Assembly: GCA_963693365.1 (NCBI GenBank)
Contig: CAVNZM010000007.1
Location: 620,001 to 684,000 of the forward strand
DNA: 64,000 bases
Source: Amoebidium appalachense
Taxonomy: Eukaryota > Ichthyosporea
Direction of reading: 5' to 3'
Of the stretch, positions 27,828 through 45,634 are shown piece by piece. The notes under the pieces are model-generated. The model saw only the letters and a list, made by a program, of their open reading frames with translations. It searched no databases and was not told the origin of the DNA. The position numbers and the translations under genes were made by a program. Within the stretch, counting starts at the first letter, position 1. Each line of letters starts with the position of its first letter.

Positions 27828-28620
27828 CAAGTCCCACACTCCATGCAATGAGCTCAGCAAAAGGAGAGCGATCTGACACACACACTGCGCCAGGTGGTGG
27901 TGGTGGGGGGGGGGGGGATGAGGCAAAAATAAAAAGGGTGGAGGAGGGAGCTGGCGGGGGGTTGGGGGGGGGGGGGGGGATTCGGATAACGCACCTGCCA
28001 AAGATGTGAAAAGTTGTCCTGCAGCAAATCTTTCAACAGAGATTCTAGCGCATTCTTGTTAAGTTGACGCCTTTCACTCATTGGCTTAAAGCCGGGATGG
28101 TGGGATCTGATTGGTTTGGGTGGCGCTGGCTCGTTTGCGATTGGTTGTTTCGGAATAATCGGTGATGTGATTGGGTCTGAAGTCTTGTGTGTGTGGATGG
28201 GTGGTGTGATTTGGGTCAGAGAAATGATAACGGGTGTTTTGATTGGTTCATCAGCGGTTGGTTGGATTTGATTGGTCTGTGAAGTTTGATCTTCGCCTGT
28301 GATTGGGTGCAATAAGTCTCCACCGGTTTCAAGGAGCAATTTGATTGGCAGTCCCTCCCAATACTCCTCTTTCATTGGCTCCCGTGTACTTCCGGCCCCG
28401 CAATCCGCCAGTGTGATTGAGATTTCTTTTGCGGGAGGTGGATTGCCTGGTGTGATTTTCGGCGAATGGGAAGGCCCTGACACAGGTGTAGGGGTGGGTG
28501 CGTCGAATATTGGCAGGTCGACATTGTAGATGAAGAGAGCATCCTGTGTGTGTGTATGCGGGGGGGGGGGGGGGGGGGGGGGGGGATGGTGAGGGGAGGG
28601 GGATGTCTGTGTGGGTGTGT

Positions 28621-28658
<38 letters not shown>

Positions 28659-28910
28659 TTTCTGTGTGTGTGTGTGAGGGGGGGGGGGATGGTGGGATGT
28701 GTGTGGGGGAAGGAGGGGAGGGGGGATGGTGAGGGTGGGCGGATGTGTGTGTGTGGGGGGGGGGGGGGGGGGGGGGGGGGGGACGTGTGTGTGGGTGTGG
28801 ATGTGTGTGTGTGTGTGGGGGGGGGGGGTGTCATCTGTGTGGGTGGCATTCACGCACAGGCACGCACGTGCATGCACTCGCGCGCGCACACACAGATACA
28901 CACACACGCA

Positions 28911-28954
<44 letters not shown>

Positions 28955-29208
28955 CTACACACAAGCACGAGCACACACACCATTCCCTTCCCCCCCTCCC
29001 TCCCTCCCTCCCTCCCTCCCTCCCTCCCTCCCTCCCTCCCTCCCTCCCTCCCTCCCTCCCTCCCTCCCTCCCTCCCTCCCTCCCTCCCTCCCTCCCTCCC
29101 TCCCTCTCCCATGCACACGGGACCACCACCGCCCTCACCACAACTACCCGTCACCAGAACCACCACAAACACAACACAGGTACAAGCAGCCCCACCCATC
29201 TTGTCCAT
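27828..29208 (-). CDS. candidate secreted or membrane protein, multi-exon, unknown function (3' end open)
   Basis: Three minus-strand exons join in phase 0. Exon 29208-29119 encodes MDKMGGAACTCVVFVVVLVT..., a good signal-peptide profile. Exon 28543-27995 (183 codons) has a CACACACAG acceptor and a TGGCAG|GTGCGT donor. Exon 27884-27828 (19 codons, LLLLSSLHGVWDL) ends at a GTAAGA donor. The middle exon starts DALFIYNVDLPIF, then is Pro/Thr-rich with an island ITLADCGAGSTREPMKEEYW. I recognise no family. A peculiarity is the repeated heptamer CCAATCA, read in frame as Pro-Ile. The first exon is less sure: a TTCTTACAG acceptor 9 bases before its ATG could make it internal. Later exons may lie at 27.7 or 27.3-27.6 kb. 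Confidence 0.5.
28557..29107. repeat. poly-G, CA and TCCC repeats inside an intron
   Basis: Several poly-G runs of about 20-35 bases (28560-28832), a CA/GC tract (28850-28950) and a long TCCC tetranucleotide array (28990-29106). No coding signal. Confidence 0.85.
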
Positions 29209-29358
29209 AACGTTGTCTGTAAGAACATACAGCTCATGAGTTCATGTGCGTGGATGCAATAAATCATGAAAGGGAGAAACCCCAGAGAGAGAAGATGGAT
29301 GTTGCCACGGGGGTCGGGAGGAGGGGGGGTGAGGTGGAGGAGGGTGGGGTGAGGGTGG

Positions 29359-29393
<35 letters not shown>

Positions 29394-29542
29394 TAATGTG
29401 TAATAGATAACGAAGTACAAATAACATGAAACATACTGCAGAGCACAAACCATACAGAGAGTGTGCATAATAAGCAAGGGGAAAGGGTGGTGGTGGTGGT
29501 GATGGTGGTGGGGGTGGGCGGGGGGGGTTGAAAGGGGGGAGT

Positions 29543-29574
<32 letters not shown>

Positions 29575-29814
29575 CTACCGCATAGTAGGCGGTGGGAGCA
29601 GCCGGAGGTTGCCCCCCCGTTGTGGGTGGGTGGTTCATGGCTCGATTCGGTCCCAAAGTTTGAACCCCCCCCCCTGCACTGGGGTGTGGGTGGGTGTGAG
29701 AGAAGGGGAGTGAGCGTGGCGTGGTGCGAAATAATGTGGACTCTAAGCGGTTTCACAATATTGTGAAATTCTCTTCGTAGGTGAAGACGTGTATCCAGTG
29801 CGCGCGCGCGCACG

Positions 29815-29882
<68 letters not shown>

Positions 29883-30035
29883 CGCGCACACACACATGCG
29901 TGCATGTGTTGTGTGTGTGTCCATGTGTTTGGTGCTCGTTCGTGCCTCAATTTGTGTGACTAATCCTTGCAATGCCTAAATATTGACATGATACAGACGC
30001 AGTCAGAGTGTTGTTTTGGAGAAGGCTCACCAATA
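29209..30035. repeat. low-complexity spacer or intron
   Basis: Poly-G runs (29361-29392, 29543-29574) and a TG run flanked by CG repeats (29798-29895) separate short unique stretches. No exon could be fixed. Confidence 0.55.
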
Positions 30036-30215
30036 CAGCCAAAATAAACCGTTATGGTTGTGGCGTGTTGGGTGAGTGTGGGGGAATATCGAGAGTGGGT
30101 AGACAGGGAGGGAAATGTCTAGGATGATGGTCACAAGGGCCGGGTACTTAGTAAAAAACGTGGCAGTATACATGTACATGTATGTGTCGTGTTTCCTTTC
30201 TTTCGTTTCCAGTTT
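30036..30215 (-). CDS. possible exon of a minus-strand gene
   Basis: An open minus-strand stretch (KYPALVTIILDISLPVYPLS...) ends at a strong TATTG|GTGAGC donor at 30036. The upstream acceptor and the parent gene are unknown. It may belong with the segment at 30612-30853. Confidence 0.3.
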
Positions 30216-30611
30216 AGCGTTTAGGTTATACCCCATGAAAAGGGAGGTGAAGGGGGGAGGGGGGGAGGGGGGGGGGAGGGGGGGGGGGGGGGGGGGACGG
30301 GGGAGGGCTCGAGAGAGGAAGGATAAGAACGGGGCGGGAGGGGTTGAAAGAGAGGGGACGAGGGGGAGAGGGGGGGGGGGGGGGGGGGGGCAGTGTCCAC
30401 GCAATAAAAGTGTGTAAACCCCCCCGGGGGGGGGGGGGGGGTGCCATGTTTGTGTGAATTTATATATATATATATATATATATTCTATTTTTAAATAAAA
30501 ACAACCATCCGTTTGGGGCAAATCAGTCTCATTGACTTCTTGTGCTCTTCTTCTTTCTTTTCTTTTTGGCCTCTTACCGACTATGATACTATTTTCCTTC
30601 TGTGTGTGTTT
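30216..30611. repeat. G-rich spacer
   Basis: Poly-G and GGGA runs (30240-30390), a short inverted CCCCCC/GGGGGG pair (30419-30440) and a TA run (30462-30482). No gene is seen. Confidence 0.6.
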
Positions 30612-30853
30612 TACGTTGTGAGTCTACCGAGTACTCTGGTGCATATCTAACGTAAAAAAGACGGTGTTGTGAGAGTCGCGGACAGAACACAGTGGGTTTG
30701 TGCGTTTTCCCCCCCCCCTCATGATCATGGTGGTGTGTGTCTGTGAAAAATAGTTTAAGATTTGGTACCATGTCACAAGCCCATGTGAGTATGTGATCTG
30801 ACTCATACTTGGTTTGTGAAAGCACCAAACACTTTTTGATCTCCACGACTGTG
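30612..30853 (-). CDS. possible exon, function unknown
   Basis: The minus-strand frame VEIKKCLVLSQTKYESDHIL...LKLFFTD... has normal protein composition and follows a CATATCCACAG acceptor. A GTAAAA donor candidate lies near 30620. The stretch from KKCLV to FFTD is faintly like the start of Fringe-type glycosyltransferases, which is too weak to name it. Confidence 0.3.
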
Positions 30854-30859
30854 GATATG

Positions 30860-32570
30860 CGTACTTGTGTATGTGATGTGTGGTGTTCACTTGTCCTTTG
30901 GGGTGAGGAGGGCGAGGGAGAGAGGTGGAGCGGAGGGAGGGGGATGGGGAGGGATGGAAGAGGAGGGGGAGGAGGGGGGGGGGGGGGGGGTTGGAGGGAC
31001 TGCGAAAGGAAGTGATATGTGTGCATTTGTGTGGGATGGAGAAGTGGCCATGGGGACAGAAGCAAATGTACCTACCACTCTTTTTTTTTCAAACACCACA
31101 CCTTCCCAGTGGGGGGTTTTTCCGTTTCACAACACAGGTTTAGAATCGGACTTCGCACGAATAGGAGAGTGTTCTAGGAATTTAAGAATGTGAATGTTTT
31201 AAAAAGAATTGTTTCATTATTTAGCTGCCACTGACTCCCAAGTCGAGCATGGAAGCTCTTTTTTTGTCCTTTCCGCAATTCATGAAACTGTGAAAAAACA
31301 AACTTCGAAAAGCACTCCTGAAGTCTCTGAAATGAGGGTCAGTCCAATGAATCGTAGTTAGTTTTTCATCGTGACAAGCTTTCGTTAAAATATTGCAAGC
31401 TCAGGACGTAATGTCGTTTAAATTTGCTGACAACCGCTGTGTTTGGTTCGAGTCACAGCTCAAGCAAGAAAAACCGGGCCCAAAACACGACATTATACAC
31501 CTACAATACGTTGTGCAGCATAAATAAGAACACTCACGGTGTTGTACAGGTGTGCCTATCGTCATACATAGAGGTACTTCTTTGATGCAAAGGGAGGAGC
31601 AGAGAGATTCACGTACTTCAATGAGCCCACGCCCCAAGGCTTTCAAACTCCTTGGACAGAGAAAGGGAACGAGTGTTGTGCCCGAGGTACACACACATCT
31701 GCGCGTGCCAAACACATGTGCCTCCGCGCGTCATCAAAGGGTGGCAGGTGTGACGCACTGGCATAGCACTGTCACAGCACCAACAGCAGCAAGCACACGT
31801 GACAGGTACATATATCGCATGATGACAGAGGTGCACGTGTGTGGGACATACACGTGCCGTGCATGTTTTCACTTGTGCACGTGTATGGGTGTGTAACGGT
31901 GTGCGATAAGACCCCCAAACGTCCACCTTCGCGCCAGAGTATTCAAAGAGAGAGAGAGAGCGCGCTGTTTGTTGAAGACACAACGTTTCTGAAAACCCTG
32001 CATTTCTAGCGTTTTGGCTTGCCGCCGTTTTCAATGTTGTGGCAATGTGTCTCGCATTGTCTATCATTTTGATTGGTGGTTGTCTATGGTGATGGAACAG
32101 ATGCCGAAGTTTGGTCGGTGAGTGAACTTAGTATCAAACAGAAGAGAAAAAAAATTCGCTCTTCTATGTTCAGCTATTATATTATATAATGCCCGGATGG
32201 AATTTTTTACGGACTTTGCAGCGTAGCGCACAGCGCGTTGGCTGCTTTACTTTCGAAAAGTTTGTACACCATACTGGAATTTCAAACCATGAAATTAAGA
32301 TATTTGATTTGTTTACAATCACGTCATTGTATCACCAAAAATGTATTCACAATCCACCAATCTGGTAGATGGTTGATATATCTATCAGTAAAAAATAAAC
32401 GGTTGAAACTTTTTGTATCATTCATGATGTAAAATTCTCGTAATATATTTTCATCAGAACTAGTTTTGCAAAAAAAAACATGCTATGTGACCATATATTG
32501 CAAGCGCAGTGCTATTGCCATCAAAACGTCATCGCTTCATTAGCCACATGATTGGTGGACATTGCATCGA
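30860..32570. other. no gene recognised
   Basis: Unique sequence apart from a G-rich block (30905-30995). Short frames exist on both strands without domain character. GATTGG motifs at 32072 and 32550. AT-rich from 32100. Confidence 0.5.
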
Positions 32571-32574
32571 TTTT

Positions 32575-32860
32575 GGGATATTCGGGTTGGTTGTAAGGTT
32601 TTCCGGATCGGGCCGAAGGCCTTAACGTGCCTGCGGCCCGTCTATTGGGCCATAGGCCCTAGGCCGCTAGGCCTGGGGCCCGGGGACCCGGGGACCCGGG
32701 GGCCCGGCCCGGCCCGCGAGCCACCACCCCCCCCCCGGCCCGGCCCGGATCCGGGGTTAGCAGAGTCTCGGCCTAGGGCCTATGGCCCAATAGACGGGCC
32801 GCAGGCCCGTTAAGGCCTTCGGCCCGACCCGGAAAATCTTACAACCAACCCGAATATCCC
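32575..32860. repeat. GC-rich foldback element with 91 bp arms
   Basis: The arms 32575-32665 and 32770-32860 are near-perfect reverse complements, starting GGGATATTCGGGTTGGTTG and ending in the complementary sequence. The ~104 base loop is itself made of GGGCCC/CCCGGG-type repeats. There is no coding content. It ends two bases before the left terminal inverted repeat of the 28 kb element. Confidence 0.85.
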
Positions 32861-32862
32861 AA

Positions 32863-33394
32863 TATTGCTTCATTCTGATTGGTTGTCACACCACGGGGTT
32901 TCCCGATTGTTCTTCGAATGACATTTGCTATCACTATCAGACAGTTCTCCAATATCAGAACAGAAAACGGTCTCTACCCAGATGGCCAGATGGCCAGGTC
33001 AAATTCAGTGTGTGGAAAAAGGTGGATAAAACGGGATAAAACGGTGAGCAAAATGATCTGGCCATCTGGCCATGTGGCCATGGAATCTCTATATCTAAAA
33101 ATAGCTGCCACTGCGCCGGGGCGTGGTTCCGGGAGGCAGGGGAGCAGGGGAGCAGGGGGAGGCACGTGAGCACTCACTGGGGCCTGGTTCCGGGAGGCAG
33201 GGGAGCAGGGGGGGCACCCAGTGTGTGGGTGTGCATGTGGCAGGGGAGCAGGGGGGCAGGGGGGCAGGGGGGCTGGGGGGCAGGGGGGCAGGGGGGCAGG
33301 GGGGCTGGGGGGCAGGGGGGCAGGGGGGCTGGGGAGACTGGCATGCCACTCACGGGGAGGATAGTGTATGTTGGCACGTGTGGGTGTGTGGGTG
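32863..33394 (+). repeat. left terminal inverted repeat
   Basis: Begins TATTGCTTCATTCTGATTGG and matches the reverse complement of 60488-61024. The outer ~290 bases show no difference by eye. The inner part holds repeats of GGGAGCAGGGG type, where the two copies differ in length. CCAGATGG motifs recur in the middle. Confidence 0.9.
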
Positions 33395-33400
33395 GTTTTT

Positions 33401-33884
33401 TTATTTGGGCTTGTGCTTATGGCAATGGGTCGTAGATTTCACCCTGTTTTTGCAGGGATTGCCAGCCTTGGTTTTGCCCTGGCAGTACCCATTTTCCCTG
33501 CCCACACCCACCGCTGCAGCTGCAACCGGTGGCTGTGGTGCACCCATGGGTGGATCCGGAGTGGACACAGTCAGCGCGGGTACCCCGGTGCGCTCGGTGC
33601 GAGGGCGCTGCATTTCTGCGACTGTAAAGGCGGCCAGGAGGTCGTCCAGCAGGAGGTTTGCATGAGCATAGTCCCCGGCCTTGTGGGGGTGGAGGATGTT
33701 GATGGTGTTGTCGCTGTAGAGGAGGACACCGGTGGCAGGGGCAAAGCATACCCAGGGCTTGAAGCCGTCCTTGTGGTGTGGGCATGTTTTCTTTTTTGTT
33801 TTTGCACTGGGCTTTTTTTGAGGGTGCAAATGCAGGGCATCGTTCGGGGTCAACCGAATCGGGGCGCAAAAGTGCGTCTCCCAT
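33401..33884 (-). CDS. small protein with two Cys/His zinc-knuckle-like modules, one frame change
   Basis: The reading frame from ATG 33884 (MGDALLRPDSVDPERC) changes by one base in an A-rich stretch (complement of 33787-33803) and continues to a stop at 33401, seven bases inside the left terminal repeat. Only across this change does the first module complete itself as C-x9-C...CPHH; the second, at the C-terminus, is CQGKTKAGNPC...HCHKHK. This C-x(6-9)-C-x(6-10)-C-x-H pattern is common in short zinc-binding proteins of large DNA viruses and phages. The middle is ~100 residues without known motifs. The change could be a sequencing error in the A run, a real mutation or programmed frameshifting. 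Function is unknown; nucleic-acid binding is a guess. Confidence 0.55.
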
Positions 33885-34188
33885 TTCTAGTGTTTTGTTT
33901 TGGTGTGCACTGTTCTTGGATTGGGGTGAAGCGAGACAAAAAGTAAAAGCGAGTACTTTTTGTTGACTGGTTGATGGCATATCAATCAATCTCTTGGTGC
34001 CAAACCACTGACCAATCACATGGGTGTATTCACGAATTCCAATCTAAATTCGGCATCTGGAGAGAGGGGTACTGGTAAAACACAAGAGCAACACGGCATC
34101 AAGAGTTTGTACCACAGGCAAGATCTCAGAGAGGTCACTTTTGGGGTGTAACACGTCGGATACTGAAAGTTTTGTGAGGTACACGTAC

Positions 34189-34470
34189 ATGTTCGACAGC
34201 ACGGTCACCACAGGCATTCTTTATGTGATATCTATATGCAGTGTCGTTGCAAATATACACTGGTACAATTTAATGAAGTCCGAACCGAATGCTAGAGAGA
34301 AAGTGAACAAAATGTATCTGGTGTACGTCAGCGCTGCTATTGTCCTCACATGTTTATTGGTTACACCATTGATGTATGCAGTCATATACTATTTCAATAA
34401 GAAGACGGGTGCTGCGGAGTACGACACCGCTCTGAGACAAACAAGTCACTCGGACTTTTATTCCGATTGA
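34189..34470 (+). CDS. small protein with two transmembrane segments
   Basis: About 93 residues from the first ATG of the frame. The frame is open upstream to at least 34141 and may be preceded by an exon. Two hydrophobic helices (residues ~6-25, TTGILYVISICSVVANIH, and ~43-68, VYVSAAIVLTCLLVTPL...) are joined by a charged loop, followed by a short polar tail ending HSDFYSD. No family is recognised. Direct repeats follow immediately. Confidence 0.5.
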   Translation: MFDSTVTTGILYVISICSVVANIHWYNLMKSEPNAREKVNKMYLVYVSAAIVLTCLLVTPLMYAVIYYFNKKTGAAEYDTALRQTSHSDFYSD

Positions 34471-34480
34471 CGTGTCACCG

Positions 34481-34879
34481 CGCCAGCGCTGCATACAAAA
34501 AGACCCGAAGTGGAGTATACGACAAACCCAGCGCCAGCGCTTCATACCCAAAGTGGATACAATAAAAAGACAGTTGCTGTGTGTGCAAAGCTGTGTGTGC
34601 AAAAAGAGGGGAAATAAGCGCTGCATACAAAAGCCCCGAAGTGGAGTATACGACAAACCCAGCGCCAGCGCTTCATACCCAAAGTGGATACAACAAAAAG
34701 ACAGTTGCTGTGTGTGCAAAGCTGTGTGTGCAAAAAGAGGGGAAATAAGCGCTGCATACAAAAGCCCCGAAGTGGAGTATACGACAAACCCAGCGCCAGC
34801 GCTTCATACCCAAAGTGGATACAATAAAAAGACAGTTGCTGTGTGTGCAAAGCTGTGTGTGCAAAAAGAGGGGAAATAA
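34481..34879. repeat. 134 bp direct repeat, three copies
   Basis: Units start at GCGCTGCATACAAAA (34485, 34618 and about 34751) and are nearly identical. They stay open in several frames, but I see no sign of selection for coding. Confidence 0.9.
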
Positions 34880-35564
34880 ATACTTTAAACGTGCATGCAA
34901 TATACATCGATAGACTTATGAAAGCACACAAACTGTGTGCCACACGGGCATGCATGCATGGGGAGGGAGTGTGGGGTGGGGGGAGGGGGGGGGGGGTGGG
35001 GGGGGGAGACTTTGAACGTGCATGCAATAGACTTATGAAAGCACACAAACTGTGTGCCACACGGGCATGCATGCATCGATAGACTTATGAAAGCACACAA
35101 ACTGTGTGCCACACGGGCATGCATGCATGGGGAGGGAGTGTGGGGTGGGGGGGGGGGGGGAGGGGGGGGGGGGGGGGGGGAGGGGGGAGGGGGGGGGGAG
35201 ACTTTGAACGTGCATTTATGAAAGCACACAAACTGTGTGCCACACGGGCATGCATGCATCGATAGACTTATGAAAGCACACAAACTGTGTGCCACACGGG
35301 CATGCATGCATGGGGAGGGAGTGTGGGGTGGGGGGGGGGGGGGGGGGGGGGGGAGGGGGGGGGGGGGGGGGGAGACTTTGAACGTGCATGCAATAGACTT
35401 ATGAAAGCACACAAACTGTGTGCCACACGGGCATGCATGCACGGGGTTTAGGGTTTAGGGTAAGGTGGGGGGGGGGGGAGACTTTGAACGTGCATGCATC
35501 GATAGACTTATGAAAGCACACAAACTGTGTGCCACACGGGCATGCATGCATGGGGAGGGAGTGT

Positions 35565-35595
<31 letters not shown>

Positions 35596-35630
35596 GAGAC
35601 TTTGAACGTGCATGCAAGTGTGTACCAAAA
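34880..35630. repeat. complex direct repeats with poly-G
   Basis: About seven copies of a unit containing CTTATGAAAGCACACAAACT, GTGCCACACGGGCATGCATG and ACTTTGAACGTGCATGC, with variable poly-G runs. At 35443-35460 one copy carries two TTTAGGG motifs. Confidence 0.9.
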
Positions 35631-35961
35631 GGGACCTGGACTTCTTTGTATACAATCGATATTTAATCGGTTGAAAACAGCAAAACAAGACTTGTACATA
35701 TATAATAACCACAAGATACTAAACCATCCAGAAGACTTGTACATATATAATAACCACAAGATACTAAACCATCCAGAACCAGAAAAAAAAAGATGCCTAC
35801 ATGCTATGATCCATAAGATGCTCGTTAACATAAATACAGAAACCGTAAGGTGCTACCAGTATCAACAGTCATATATTAAAATACATCAGCCAGCCCCTGT
35901 GGCCATACCCAGCCCCTGACACATACAACAAAATCAAAACACACCCCTCACCACTCCCAAC
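35631..35961. other. spacer with a 45 bp duplication
   Basis: GACTTGTACATATATAATAA and the following ~25 bases occur twice (35689-35780). No gene. Confidence 0.6.
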
Positions 35962-37234
35962 CTAATCTTCATCGTTTTCATCACTGTCCCCGTGAATAAC
36001 CTGTATATCTGAAACTTGCTTTGCTCGTGTCCTGCCACTGCGGGCAGGGGCTGGTTTCTGACTCGGTTTTGGTTTCTTGGCTCGACCACTTTCTTTCCCT
36101 TTCTTCCCCTCGACCTTCTCGCCCAAAGCCATCATGTCCTCCAATTCCTCATCTACTGCCGTCTCAAATGACGTCTCTTCCTGGCGGTGCCGTTTGTACA
36201 CACCAAAAGAATTATCTGACACCCCTCTCTTTGAACCCTGGGAATATGCAGAGGGGTTCGACATCATGGAGGCCCCAAAAGTGTGGGATTGGGTGCTGGT
36301 AACGGTGGTGAGGGACGGATTGAAGGGGGGTACGGGCATGGAAAAACCGGGTGGGGGGAGGGGGAGAATGGGCAGGGGGAGGTTGAGGGGGGTTTTGGGC
36401 TGAGTGGTACCGGGCGGGGGGAGGGTGGGGATGGGATTTTGATTGGTCGTACCAGGGGGGGGAGGGGGGGGCGAGACCGTGTTGGACGGTAATGTCGGGG
36501 AGGGGCTGGGGGTCATTCCAATCACGAAGTTTCTGTGTGCTCTCGTCGATTGTTCTACGGTATGATTCCCTCATGGTCGCAATGTGTGACTGAAGCTTGG
36601 TAATCTCGGCCCGGTATCTTTCCCCTTCAGCCTGATGCTCCAGGATATCGGCCACCTTTCCAACAAGCTGCCCTTCGAGGTCCCGATTCTTTGCCGATAA
36701 CACCTGTTCCTTTGCATCAGCAAGGTGTTTTTGTTTGGCCGCCGCCGATTTTAGCTCGGCAATTTCCCCCTTAAGGATTTGGATGTCGTGATCCTTCGTT
36801 TGTAATTCTTTCTCTGCGGCTTCCAGCTTCTCCTGCAATTCGGTGGTTGGGGTGGTGACAGCGGGTGCAGTGGCCGCAGTACCGACCTTTGCCAATGCAG
36901 AGGCAATGGCACTGTCTACTTTCGACTGCAACACAGTCTCCAAGTACTCTTCGAACATTTTTGGATCGACGGGAGCAGTGTCGCCGGAGTGTGGGGGGGG
37001 GGGTTGGATGGGGGGGGGGGACTTCCCCGCCGAAGTGTGGGGGGGTTGGATGGGGGGGGGGACTTCCCCGCCGAAGTGTGGGGGGGGTTGGATGGGGAGA
37101 GGACTTCGCCGCCGGAGTGTGGGGGGGAGTTGGATGGGGGGGGGGCTTGCGTTGTGACGGGCCCCGGGGTCGGCGGACTTGCTGATGTTGGTTTCGTATG
37201 ACCCCGACCCGGGAGCTTGCTGGGAATAATCCAT
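35962..37234 (-). CDS. proline-rich coiled-coil protein with acidic tail, one frame change
   Basis: Starts at ATG 37234 (MDYSQQAPGSGSYETN). Residues ~30-90 are imperfect PPPIQPPP-type repeats. A long heptad-patterned coiled coil follows (from TTELQEKLEAAEKELQTKD to about RRTIDESTQKLRDW), then a Pro-rich linker. The linker stays open in two frames; the biologically plausible C-terminus (SKRGVSDNSFGVYKRHRQ... Lys-rich ... ending DSDENDED) is in the second frame, so one base must be gained or lost, most likely in the C runs at 36455-36472. The whole would be about 420 residues. Coiled coil, basic patches and acidic tail suggest a structural or chromatin/nucleic-acid-associated protein; no family is recognised. 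Confidence 0.55.
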
Positions 37235-37600
37235 CGTGACAGTTTTCACAAAAAAAAGGATAAACAAAGGGAAAAAAAGAAAGGAAGTCTTACGTTTCTC
37301 TGCGCAAACACAGTCGTGTGCAAACCCAGTCGTGAACAAGGGAAAAAGGAAAAAAAAAAAACAAGGGAAAAAGGAAAAAAAAAAGAAAGTGCTACGAATA
37401 CGATTCTCTGTTGTGAACAAAGGAAAAAGTAAAAAAAAGAGTGTTACGTTTCTCTGCGCAAACACAGTCCTGTGCAAACCCAGTCGTGAACAAGAGAAAA
37501 AGAAAAAAAAAAAGAGAGTGTTACGTTTCTCTAGGCAAACACCGTCGTGTGCAAACACAGCCATGAACAAAAGAATCAGAAAAGTAGAAAATGACAGCGC
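37235..37600. repeat. ~120 bp imperfect repeats upstream of the minus-strand gene
   Basis: Three copies of TCTCTGCGCAAACACAGTCG-type sequence followed by GTCGTGAACAA and poly-A. A similar A-rich design (GAAGCAAAGCAGTGTGAACA) precedes the coiled-coil gene at 54945. Confidence 0.7.
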
Positions 37601-39344
<1,744 letters not shown>

Positions 39345-39459
39345 AAGCACGAGCGCTACAACACGGTGGCACAAGCACACAGACAGAGCGCTCTCACAGA
39401 CAGTCTTACAGGCAGAGGGTGCTCACAATTACACACATCACAAAAACACACACAGCAAC

Positions 39460-44514
<5,055 letters not shown>

Positions 44515-44516
<2 letters not shown>

Positions 44517-44905
44517 GGTTTGTGGTGGGTGCGGTGGGGGAAACGTAGTTGTAGTGGTGGCGGCGGGTAGGCCCCACATTCACATCTTACTTAGGGTTTG
44601 TGGTGGGTGCGGTGGGGGGAAACGTAGTTGTAGTGGTGGCGGCGGGTAGGCCCCACATTCACATCTTACTTAGGGTTTGTGGTGGGTGCGGTGGGGGAAA
44701 CGTAGTTGTAGTGGTGGCGGCGGGTAGGCCCCACATTCACATCTTACTTAGGGTTTGTGGTGGGTGCGGTGGGGGAAACGTAGTTGTAGTGGTGGCGGCG
44801 GGTAGGCCCCACATTCACATCTTACTTAGGGTTTGTGGTGGGTGCGGTGGGGGAAACGTATTTGTGGTGGTGTGGGCAGTAGGCACACATCCACATCTAT
44901 AGGGG
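44515..44905. repeat. 78 bp direct repeat, five copies, starting at the JmjC stop codon
   Basis: Units begin AGGGTTTGTGGTGGGTGCGG at 44515, 44593, 44672, 44750 and 44828. The first starts inside the TAG stop. The junction between units is CTTACTTAGGGTTTG. Confidence 0.9.
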
Positions 44906-45155
44906 TTTGTGATGGGTGTGGTGGAGGAAAGACGTGGTACAAAGTTTTCATACCAAGTTTTCTGTAATGTTTATTCGAATGTGATCTGCTTCAATCTTAT
45001 CCAAATTTTCATGTATATTGTATTTGCCCGGTAACAGTACCAAGTTTCCGTAATGATTATTGAATGTATTTGCCCGTGGTAGCGGGAGAGACTCCATTTA
45101 ATATACCCCAAGTCTCCTTTTCAATCTGTGTACAAGCACACTGGCACGTACATTG

Positions 45156-45444
<289 letters not shown>

Positions 45445-45634
45445 GATACACATGCTACCAAGTTTTCATTGAACGGTGAAGGGGAGGGGGGGGAGATAGA
45501 CTCCAGCTCATCAAAATTAAACATCCCAACAGATTCTCTCGTCATTTACATTTTCCATGTTTGTGGAGATTCTCTCGTCATTTACATTTTCCATGTTTGT
45601 GGTGTAAGTCCATTCATCCTTTGTGTGTAGGTCT

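Noticed and set aside
30612-30853. Fringe-type glycosyltransferase assignment
   Set aside because: Only one short stretch is similar; no DxD motif or further exons were found.
32879-33169. 96-codon frame in both terminal repeats
   Set aside because: Identical in both copies because the repeats are identical; composition (GGRGSGRQGSRGAGG type end) and position suggest non-coding terminus.
35443-35460. Interstitial telomere
   Set aside because: Only two TTTAGGG units inside a direct-repeat block; too short to call.
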